This document shows positions 18,716-25,651 of a stretch of 64,000 bases of DNA, piece after piece. Position 1 is the stretch's first letter. Each line of letters begins with the position of its first letter. The notes under the pieces were generated by a model, which saw only the letters and a program-made list of their open reading frames with translations, had not been told where the DNA came from and ran no database searches. The translations under genes and the position numbers were made by a program. This stretch comes from Streptomyces curacoi (GTDB taxonomy: Bacteria; Actinomycetota; Actinomycetes; Streptomycetales; Streptomycetaceae), in NCBI RefSeq assembly GCF_001513975.1, contig NZ_KQ947986.1, forward strand, positions 412,713 to 476,712. Direction: 5' to 3'.

Positions 18716-19159
18716 CCGCAGAGCGGAACAGGATTCCGGACGGGATCGCCACGATGACCGCCACCCGGATCCCGCCTCGGAAGATCCGGACCAGGAGCGG
18801 GCCAACTCCGCTCCCCGCCAAGCGATTTCATTCGTCTCCGCAAGTCAGAAGCACATGTGGCCGTGCACTACCAGCAGACGAAGAATCCGCTGACGATCGC
18901 CGCTCAGGGGCCGCAAGTTCAGCGGCCGCTCTCACGATCCCACTGTCATTCACGGCACTGACCAGCGACACAAGGCGCAGGCGAAGAGCAGAAGGCAGGG
19001 CTACGCCTTACACGAGGGTCGGGCACCGGGGCCGCATACAGATCAATCCTCTGAACAGGACTTTTACATCGATCCTTCCGTGAGACGGAAGCCGTATTGC
19101 GCCCCTGTGAGCCCGTTCCGGACCATGTCGCCACGACACAGAGACGGGAGCCGGCCCCC

Positions 19160-20230
19160 ATGCCTCACATGACCGCCTTCGCCAGGAACCAGTGGTACGT
19201 CGCCGCCTACAGCCATGAGGTCGGGCGCGAGTTGCTCGGCCGGACGATCCTCGGTGAGACGCTCGTCCTCTACCGCACTCAGGAGGACGGGACGCCGGTC
19301 GTCCTGCACGACCGGTGTGTGCACCGCCGCTACCCGCTGTCCGAGGCCCCGACCCGCCTCGACGGCGACCGGATCGTGTGCGGGTACCACGGGTTCACGT
19401 ACGACACGACCGGTGCGTGTGTGTATGTGCCGGGGCAGAAGCGGATCCCGCGGACGGCGCGGGTGGCCTCGTACCCCGTCGTCGAGCAGGACTCCCTGAT
19501 CTGGGTGTGGATCGGCGACCCGGCGCTCGCCGACCCGCAGGGCATCCCGCGGGCCAGGCACCTCGACTCCCCCGGCTGGGTCACCGTGCGCGGCATGGAG
19601 CCCATCGACTGCGACTACGGCCTCCTCGTCGACAACCTCCTCGACCTGTCGCACGAGACCTACCTCCACGGCGGCTACATCGGCTCCCCCGAGGTCGCCG
19701 AGACGCCGATCACCACCGAGGTCGACGAGGGCGCCGGGATCGTCCGGGTGAGCCGCCACATGGACGACGCCGAGTGCCCGCCGTTCTACGCCAAGTCGAC
19801 CGGCATCAGGGGCCGGATCACGCGCTGGCAGGACATCGAGTACCACGCGCCCTGCCTGTATCTGCTGCACAGCCGGGTCGCACCCGTCGGTGTCCTGCCC
19901 GAGGCGGACGGCAGCGACCCGAACGGCTTCCACACCGAGGTCACGTACGCCATCACTCCGTCCGGCGACGGCAAGGTGTACGACTTCTGGATGGTCTCGC
20001 GGGACTGGGCGACGGACGACGAGGAGGTCACCGAGTTCCTGCGCGGCAACAACCACACCGTCGTCATGCAGGACGTCACCGCCCTCAACCTCCTCCAGAA
20101 GACCCTCGGCACCGAGCGCCACGGCTACCAGGAGCTGAGCATCAACATCGACACCGGCGGTCTGGCCGCCCGCCGTATCCTCGCCCGGCTGGTCGAGGAG
20201 GGCGAGAAGCCGATGGAGAAGGTCCAGTGA
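19160..20230 (+). CDS. Rieske oxygenase alpha subunit, VanA-like
   Basis: 356 residues, ATG with ACGGGAG 11 nt upstream. The N-terminal Rieske domain shows the [2Fe-2S] ligands in CVHR and CGYHGF (about residues 45-66). The mononuclear iron site follows in VDNLLDLSHETYLH (Asp-x2-His-x4-His pattern). The C-terminal part, with NNHTVVMQDVTALNLLQKTL and a final INIDTGGLAARRILARL, matches the VanA C-terminal domain. This family performs O-demethylation or hydroxylation of aromatic acids such as vanillate, using electrons from the reductase encoded at 20403-21338. The substrate here is not determined. First gene of a three-gene overlapping operon. Confidence 0.88.
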   Translation: MPHMTAFARNQWYVAAYSHEVGRELLGRTILGETLVLYRTQEDGTPVVLHDRCVHRRYPLSEAPTRLDGDRIVCGYHGFTYDTTGACVYVPGQKRIPRTARVASYPVVEQDSLIWVWIGDPALADPQGIPRARHLDSPGWVTVRGMEPIDCDYGLLVDNLLDLSHETYLHGGYIGSPEVAETPITTEVDEGAGIVRVSRHMDDAECPPFYAKSTGIRGRITRWQDIEYHAPCLYLLHSRVAPVGVLPEADGSDPNGFHTEVTYAITPSGDGKVYDFWMVSRDWATDDEEVTEFLRGNNHTVVMQDVTALNLLQKTLGTERHGYQELSINIDTGGLAARRILARLVEEGEKPMEKVQ

Positions 20231-20406
20231 CGAGCCCGACCGGCGAGATCTACCGCATCGACTGGCTGCCGGGCACCGACGTCCTGCACGGCACCTGTCA
20301 CTGCGGCCGTGAGTACACCGCGCAGGACCCGGTGGAGATGTGGGAGTGGATGCTCGCCCACCCCCAGGGGCACTCCCTGGACCAGTCGCAAGGAAGCAGC
20401 TCATGA
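20227..20406 (+). CDS. 59-residue cysteine-containing protein between oxygenase and reductase
   Basis: GTG at 20227 overlaps the oxygenase TGA (GTGA), and its own TGA overlaps the reductase ATG (ATGA). The three genes are thus locked together translationally, which is strong evidence that this short frame is real. The product contains CHCGREYTAQDPVEMWEWML and a HPQGH motif, so CxC plus two His could bind a metal ion. There is no signal or membrane segment. The function is not known; a small accessory or assembly factor for the Rieske system is an inference from position only. Confidence 0.75.
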   Translation: MTSPTGEIYRIDWLPGTDVLHGTCHCGREYTAQDPVEMWEWMLAHPQGHSLDQSQGSSS

Positions 20407-21338
20407 CCGTGTACGAAGCCGAACTCGTCGTCGACCGCAAGGAGTTGGCGGCCGACGGCGTGCTCGCCCTCACCCTGCGCCACCCGCTGGGCGAGCAGCT
20501 CCCGGCCTGGGAGCCCGGCGCCCACATCGACGTCGTACTCGGGCCGGAGCTGGAGCGGCAGTACTCGCTGTGCGGCGATCCGGCGGACCGCACGCGGTGG
20601 CGGATCGCCGTCCTGCGGGAGCCGGACGGGCGGGGCGGATCCGCCCATGTGCACGAGCAGCTGGGGCAGGGCGACAAGGTCCGGGTGCGCGGTCCGCGCA
20701 ACCACTTCCGGCTGGAGCCCGCCCCTCGCTACCGCTTCATCGCCGGCGGCATCGGCATCACCCCGATCCTGCCGATGCTGGCCGCGGCCGAGGCGTCGGG
20801 CGCCCAGTGGACGCTGCTGTACGGCGGGCGTACGCGCCGGTCCATGGCGTTCACCGAGGAGTTGGGGCGGTACGGCGACCGGGTCATGATCGCTCCGCAG
20901 GACGAGTCCGGGCTGCTGGATCTGGCCTCGGTACTGGGCGAGGTGCCGGACGGCACGCTCGTCTACTGCTGTGGCCCCGGACCGCTGCTGGACGCGGTGG
21001 AGGAGCGGTGCCCGGCCGGGGCGCTGCACGTCGAGCGGTTCCAGCCGAAGGAGCAACCGGGCGGGGAGGACGGCGAGTTCGAGGTCGAGCTGGACCGGAG
21101 CGGTCTGACGCTCACCGTCGCACCGGGCGTCTCCGTGCTGGACACGGTGCGGGCGGCCGGTGTGGAGGTGCTCTACTCCTGCACCGAGGGCACCTGCGGG
21201 ACCTGTGAGACCGACGTGCTCGACGGGACCCCGGACCACCGGGACTCCGTGCTCACGCGGGAGGAGCAGGAGAGCGGCGAGACGATGATGATCTGTGTGT
21301 CCCGCTGCCGGGGGAAGCGGCTGGTCCTGGATTTGTGA
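20403..21338 (+). CDS. Phthalate-dioxygenase-type reductase, VanB-like
   Basis: 311 residues with the order FMN/FAD-binding barrel (about 1-105, RQYSLCGDP), NAD-binding domain (about 106-220, FIAGGIGITPILPML and YCCGPGPLLDAV) and C-terminal plant-type [2Fe-2S] ferredoxin (about 225-311, YSCTEGTCGTCETDVLDG plus MICVSRC). This is the class IA reductase layout used with VanA-type oxygenases; it carries NADH electrons to the Rieske centre. Its last 86 nt overlap the end of the convergent IclR gene. Confidence 0.92.
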   Translation: MTVYEAELVVDRKELAADGVLALTLRHPLGEQLPAWEPGAHIDVVLGPELERQYSLCGDPADRTRWRIAVLREPDGRGGSAHVHEQLGQGDKVRVRGPRNHFRLEPAPRYRFIAGGIGITPILPMLAAAEASGAQWTLLYGGRTRRSMAFTEELGRYGDRVMIAPQDESGLLDLASVLGEVPDGTLVYCCGPGPLLDAVEERCPAGALHVERFQPKEQPGGEDGEFEVELDRSGLTLTVAPGVSVLDTVRAAGVEVLYSCTEGTCGTCETDVLDGTPDHRDSVLTREEQESGETMMICVSRCRGKRLVLDL

Positions 21339-22116
21339 CCGGCTTTGTTATCCGCAGGTCGGCCTCGATCCCGGCGACGGTCGCCAGCAGGGGCGGCAGC
21401 AGGTCCCGGCGCACGGAGTCGACGGAGGTGCGGCCGGCGTGCACGGCGATGTTGACGGCCGCGATCACCTCGCCGTCCCGGTCCCGCACCGGGGCGGCGA
21501 CCGATCTGAGCCCCTCCTCCAGTTCCTGGTCGACGACGGCGTAGCCCTGCCGGCGGACGCGGCGCAGCTCCGCCCGCAGGGCGTCCGGCGCGGTGAGGGT
21601 GCGCGCGGTCAGGGGCCGCAACTCGGCGCGGGACAACAGGACTTCGGCCTCCGTCTCCGGCAGATGGGCGAGGATCACCCGGCCCACCGACGTCACATAC
21701 GCCGGGAAGCGGGTGCCGACCGTGATGGACGCGGTCATGATGCGGCGGGTCGCCACCCGGGCGACGTACACGATGTCGTCACCGTCGAGGACGCACAGTG
21801 ACGACGACTCCCGTACCTGCGCGACGAGTTGCTCCAGATGCGGCTCGGCGATCTGGGGCAGCGTGTAGCTGGAGAGGTAGGAGTAGCCGAGTTCCAGCAC
21901 GCGCGGGGTGAGGCGGAAGAGCCGGCCGTCCTGGTGGACGTAGCCCAGATCGGCCAGGGTCAGCAGCAGGCGGCGGGCGGCGGCACGGGTCAGATCGCAG
22001 GTGTGGGCGACCTCGCTGAGCGTGCGCGTGGGATGGTCCGCGTCGAAGGAGCGGATGACGGCGAGGCCGTGCTCGAAGGACTTCACGAAGTGCGGGGCGC
22101 GGGCTTCGGCGGACAT
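21253..22116 (-). CDS. IclR-family regulator, PobR/PcaU-like
   Basis: 287 residues from ATG at 22116; the open frame extends upstream but through promoter sequence. The N-terminal winged HTH reads FVKSFEHGLAVIRSFDADHP, TLSEVAHTCDLTRAAARRLL, GYVHQDG. The ligand-binding domain contains SSLCVLDGDDIVYVARV, VTSVGRVILAHL and GEVIAAVNIAVH. The FEHGLAVI and TRAAARR features point to the PobR/PcaU/PcaR group that answers aromatic acids. The C-terminus has a Ser/Arg-rich extension overlapping the reductase gene by 86 nt, which may be an unconserved tail. It lies divergent from the ABC importer genes and probably controls them and perhaps the Rieske operon. Confidence 0.9.
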   Translation of the reverse strand: MSAEARAPHFVKSFEHGLAVIRSFDADHPTRTLSEVAHTCDLTRAAARRLLLTLADLGYVHQDGRLFRLTPRVLELGYSYLSSYTLPQIAEPHLEQLVAQVRESSSLCVLDGDDIVYVARVATRRIMTASITVGTRFPAYVTSVGRVILAHLPETEAEVLLSRAELRPLTARTLTAPDALRAELRRVRRQGYAVVDQELEEGLRSVAAPVRDRDGEVIAAVNIAVHAGRTSVDSVRRDLLPPLLATVAGIEADLRITKPVTNPGPAASPGSGTHRSSSSRRSPAPPA

Positions 22117-22203
22117 CGCCACCTCCAGAAGTGTCAACAATGCTGTCGGCGAACCCATTGACCTGATCTGTTTGAGACTTCTACCTTCCCGCTGAGCAAC
22201 TCC

Positions 22204-22229
22204 GCGCACTACTGTGCGCCTTGCGCACA
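22204..22229. promoter_or_regulatory. Array of three alternating GTGCGC half-sites (IclR operator candidate)
   Basis: GCGCAC, TACT, GTGCGC, CTT, GCGCAC run consecutively, so the central half-site can pair with either neighbour. The right-hand pair extends to TGTGCGC/GCGCACA (22213-22229), a 7+3+7 perfect inverted repeat. It lies between the divergent IclR and SBP starts, 45 nt before the SBP ATG. Confidence 0.6.
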
Positions 22230-22273
22230 ACCTGTCGGAACACCGTTGCACCGTTGTCTGTACAGGAGGAGCC

Positions 22274-23242
22274 ATGCGTCGTCTGTCGGCCGGTCTCACC
22301 GCCGGCGTCCTGCTGCTCGTCGCGACGGCCTGTGGCTCGTCCGACGGCGGTTCGCCGGAGGCGGGGGCGTCGTCCGGCGGTGTCACCACCGTCGAGCTCG
22401 GCCTCATCCCCATCGTCGATGTCGCGCCGCTGTATCTCGGCCAGAAGAAGGGCTTCTTCGAAAAGCGGGGCCTGAAGCTGGAGTTCACGACCGCTCAGGG
22501 GGGTGCGGCGATCGTGCCCGGCGTGGCCAGCGGGCAGTTCCAGTTCGGGTTCAGCAATGTGACCTCCCTGATGGTCGCCCAGAGCAATGGCGTCCCCGTG
22601 AAGGCCGTCGCCAACGGCATCGCGTCGACCGGTGTGCGGGGCAAGGACTTCAACGGCCTCATGGTGAAGAAGGACAGTCCCATCAAGTCGCCGAAGCAGC
22701 TTGAGGGCAAGAAGGTCGCCATCAACACCCTGAAGAACATCAACGAGACCGCGGTCCGCCAGGCCGTGCGCAAGGCGGGCGGCGACCCGGACAAGGTGGA
22801 CCTCGTCGAGATGCCCTTCGACCAGATGCCCGCCGCCCTCGACAACGGCCAGATCGACGCCGCGTGCGTGGTCGAGCCGGCCACCGCCACCATCCGGAGC
22901 CAGGGCGGCCGGGAGATCGCCTCGCCGTTGATCGACATCGCGCCGGAGATCACCGTCGCGATGTACTTCACCTCGGCGCAGTACGCGCAGCAACACCCGG
23001 ACGTCGTCAAGAAGTTCCAGGACGCCACCGCCGAGTCCCTCGCCTACGCCGAGGCCCACCCGGACGAGGCCCGGCAGATCGTCACCACCTACACCAAGAT
23101 CCCGGCGTCGGTGCTGGACCAGGTGATCCTGCCGAAGTGGCCGAGCGAGCCGAACCGCTCCTCCATCGAGGCCCTGATGAAGCTCGGCCAGGAGGACGGC
23201 CTGTTCAAGAAGACGCCCGATCTGGACGCGCTGCTGCCGTGA
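22274..23242 (+). CDS. NitT/TauT-type ABC substrate-binding lipoprotein
   Basis: 322 residues, ATG with an AGGAGG RBS. A lipoprotein signal ends in LLLVATACGS (lipobox Cys about residue 17). The mature part is an SsuA/ThiY-like periplasmic-binding fold: VELGLIPIVDVAPLYLGQKK, GFFEKRGLKLEF, LEGKKVAINTL, and FDQMPAALDNGQIDAACVVE. The family binds nitrate, sulfonates, pyrimidine precursors and also aromatic acids. Next to a Rieske oxygenase and a PobR-like regulator, an aromatic or sulfonated aromatic ligand is the best guess. Confidence 0.9.
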   Translation: MRRLSAGLTAGVLLLVATACGSSDGGSPEAGASSGGVTTVELGLIPIVDVAPLYLGQKKGFFEKRGLKLEFTTAQGGAAIVPGVASGQFQFGFSNVTSLMVAQSNGVPVKAVANGIASTGVRGKDFNGLMVKKDSPIKSPKQLEGKKVAINTLKNINETAVRQAVRKAGGDPDKVDLVEMPFDQMPAALDNGQIDAACVVEPATATIRSQGGREIASPLIDIAPEITVAMYFTSAQYAQQHPDVVKKFQDATAESLAYAEAHPDEARQIVTTYTKIPASVLDQVILPKWPSEPNRSSIEALMKLGQEDGLFKKTPDLDALLP

Positions 23243-23255
23243 GGGACGTGGACCT

Positions 23256-24029
23256 ATGAGGGGTGCGAACGTCGCCCTCGGTACGGCCGGGCTCGCGGCC
23301 TTCCTCGCCCTCGGCGAGGCGGCGCCGCGCCTCGGCCTGGTCAAGGAGGCGTACTTCCCGCCGACGAGCCGCATCGCCGAAGCGCTCGCGGACGAGGTCG
23401 GCGACTCCACCTTCTGGCAGGCGCTCGGCGACACCCTCACCGGCTGGGCGCTGGGCCTCGCCATCGCGGTCTGCGCCGGAGTCGTCGCGGGCGTGGTCGT
23501 CTCGATCGTGCCGTACCTGCGCGAGGCGACGGCCTCGACGATCGAGTTCCTGCGCCCGATCCCGTCGGTGGCGCTGATCCCGCTGGCGGTGCTGCTCTAC
23601 GGCACCGAACTGCAGTCGGTGCTCCTGCTGGTGGTGTACGCCTCCTTCTGGCAGGTGCTGATCCAGACCCTGTACGGCGTCCAGGACGTCGACCCCGTCG
23701 CCGAGGAGACGGCACGCAGTTACGGCCTCGACACCTGGGCGCGCGTCCGCCATGTGCTGTGGCCGACGGCCCTGCCGTATGTCATGACCGGTGTACGGCT
23801 CGCCGCCGCGGTGGCGCTGATCCTCGCGATCACCGCCGAACTCGTCATCGGCGCACCGGGGTTGGGCCAGCAGATCGCGGTGGCGCAGACCTCGCAGGCG
23901 GTGCCGGAGATGTACGCGCTCATCGTCGTCGCCGGGCTCCTGGGGCTGCTCATCAACGTCGGCGCGCGTACGGTGGAGCGGCGGGCGCTGGCCTGGCACC
24001 AGTCGGTGCGCGGGGAGGTGGCGGTGTGA
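23256..24029 (+). CDS. ABC transporter permease, NitT/TauT type
   Basis: 257 residues, 13 nt after the binding protein. About six hydrophobic segments; the EAA loop reads EETARSYGLDTWARVRHVLWP. Also conserved are the start of the permease core (STFWQALGDTLTGWALGLA) and IEFLRPIPSVALIPLAVLLYG, typical of SsuC-like permeases. Forms the membrane channel with the next gene product; the two are similar but not identical, so a heterodimer is expected. Confidence 0.9.
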   Translation: MRGANVALGTAGLAAFLALGEAAPRLGLVKEAYFPPTSRIAEALADEVGDSTFWQALGDTLTGWALGLAIAVCAGVVAGVVVSIVPYLREATASTIEFLRPIPSVALIPLAVLLYGTELQSVLLLVVYASFWQVLIQTLYGVQDVDPVAEETARSYGLDTWARVRHVLWPTALPYVMTGVRLAAAVALILAITAELVIGAPGLGQQIAVAQTSQAVPEMYALIVVAGLLGLLINVGARTVERRALAWHQSVRGEVAV

Positions 24030-24805
24030 TCGGGCGCCTGCTGCTGAAGCTGTTCTTCGCCGTCGCGCTGCCCGTGGTGCTCGTCGCCGTGTGGTGGGCG
24101 GCGTCGGACGGCAGCAAGGACCCCTTCTGGCCGCCACTGCGGACGATCCTCGACACCTTCCCGGACGTCTGGACGGCGGACCGCCTGCGCACGGACGTCG
24201 TGCCGAGCCTCCTGCGGCTCCTGGGCGGCTATGCGACGGCGGCCGTGGCCGGTGTCGCGCTCGGCACCGTCATCGGCTCCTACCGCAGGGTGCGCGCGGT
24301 GTGCGAGCCGGTTCTGGAGTTCCTGCGGGCCGTGCCGCCGCCCGTGCTGGTCCCCGTCATCATGCTGTTCGCGGGCATCGGCGACACGATGAAGATCGTT
24401 GTGATCGCGAGCGGCTGCGTCTGGCCGATCCTGCTCAACACGGTGGAGGGCGTGCGCGCGGTCGACTCGGTGATGCTGGAGACGGCCCGCTCCTACGGTG
24501 TCACGGGAGCCGCCCGCCTGCGCCATCTGGTGCTGCGCTCGGCGAGCCCGCAGATCTTCGCCGGGCTGCGCCAGGCACTGTCCATCGGCATCATCCTCAT
24601 GGTCATCAGCGAGATGTTCGCCGCCAACAACGGCATCGGCTTCACCGTCGTCCAGTTCCAGCGCAGCTTCGCCATCCCCGACATGTGGACCGGGATCCTC
24701 GTCCTCGGTCTGCTCGGCTTCCTGCTCTCCGTCGTCTTCCGACTGGTCGAGCGCCGGGTGCTCGGCTGGTACCACGGTCTGCGCGACACCACCCGGCGGT
24801 CCTGA
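24026..24805 (+). CDS. Second ABC transporter permease, NitT/TauT type
   Basis: 259 residues from GTG at 24026, which overlaps the previous stop by 4 nt and has GGGGAGG upstream. It has the same core as its neighbour: LLRLLGGYATAAVAGVALGT, LEFLRAVPPPVLVPVIMLF, and the EAA loop LETARSYGVTGAARLRHLVL. It completes the membrane part of the importer. Confidence 0.9.
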   Translation: MIGRLLLKLFFAVALPVVLVAVWWAASDGSKDPFWPPLRTILDTFPDVWTADRLRTDVVPSLLRLLGGYATAAVAGVALGTVIGSYRRVRAVCEPVLEFLRAVPPPVLVPVIMLFAGIGDTMKIVVIASGCVWPILLNTVEGVRAVDSVMLETARSYGVTGAARLRHLVLRSASPQIFAGLRQALSIGIILMVISEMFAANNGIGFTVVQFQRSFAIPDMWTGILVLGLLGFLLSVVFRLVERRVLGWYHGLRDTTRRS

Positions 24806-24829
24806 GTGAGCATCGTGGAGGGGCGGTCC

Positions 24830-25651
24830 ATGCTCGACGTACGCGGCCTGAAGAAGGTCTACGAGGGTTCCGGGCGGCGTGTGGAGGCGGTGCGCGACCT
24901 CACCTTCACCGTCGACGCGGGCGAACTGGTCTGTCTCGTCGGCCCGTCCGGCTGCGGCAAGACGACGCTGCTGAAGTGCATGGGCGGTCTGCTCACGCCG
25001 ACGAGCGGCGAAGTGCTCCTGGAGGGGCGCAGGGTGAGCGGTCCGCCGCCCGGGATGGCGTTCGTCTTCCAGGAGTACGGGCGCAGTCTGTTCCCGTGGA
25101 TGCGGGTCGGCGAGAACGTCGAACTGCCGCTCAGGCAGAAGGGCTTGAGCAAGGCGCGGCGCCGGGAGCTGGTGCGCGACGCGCTGGAGTCGGTGGGGCT
25201 GGCGGATGCCGAGGGGGCGTATCCGTGGCAGCTGTCCGGCGGTATGCAGCAGCGGGTCGCCATCGCCCGGGCGCTGGCGTACGAGCCCCGTGTGCTGCTG
25301 ATGGACGAGCCGTTCGCTGCCGTGGACGCGCAGACGCGGGCCGATCTGGAGGACCTGGTCCGGGGGCTGTGGCGGGAACGCGGCATCACGATCCTGTTCG
25401 TCACCCATGACATCGACGAGGCCGTCTACCTGGGCGAGCGGGTGATCGTACTGTCCGCCTCCCCCACAGTCGTGCGGGAGCAGCTGAAGGTCGATCTGCC
25501 CGCCGAGCGCGACCAGTTGCACACGCGGGTGGATCCGCGCTTCGCCGAACTGCGTACCCATGTGTACGAGCAGATCCAGGCGGCGAAGCGCGGAACACCT
25601 CAGGCCGCGGTCGGGACCACGGTCAGGACAGATACGCCTCCACCTCGCTGA
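24830..25651 (+). CDS. ABC transporter ATPase, NitT/TauT type
   Basis: 273 residues from ATG at 24830 (GGAGGGG upstream). A GTG at 24806, one base after the permease stop, would add 8 residues and cannot be excluded. Walker A GPSGCGKTT, Q-loop FQEYGRSLFPWM, signature LSGGMQQR, Walker B VLLMDEPFAAVD and H-loop VTHDIDEA are all intact. The protein closely resembles SsuB/TauB ATPases. Its end overlaps the convergent glucanase gene by 29 nt. Confidence 0.93.
   Translation: MLDVRGLKKVYEGSGRRVEAVRDLTFTVDAGELVCLVGPSGCGKTTLLKCMGGLLTPTSGEVLLEGRRVSGPPPGMAFVFQEYGRSLFPWMRVGENVELPLRQKGLSKARRRELVRDALESVGLADAEGAYPWQLSGGMQQRVAIARALAYEPRVLLMDEPFAAVDAQTRADLEDLVRGLWRERGITILFVTHDIDEAVYLGERVIVLSASPTVVREQLKVDLPAERDQLHTRVDPRFAELRTHVYEQIQAAKRGTPQAAVGTTVRTDTPPPR

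Noticed and set aside
18840..19159. Possible small genes upstream of the Rieske operon
   Set aside because: Short frames without RBS or coding bias; better explained as promoter and leader sequence.
24806..24829. GTG start for the ABC ATPase directly after the permease stop
   Set aside because: Not excluded, but ATG at 24830 has a much better RBS (GGAGGGG), so it was preferred.
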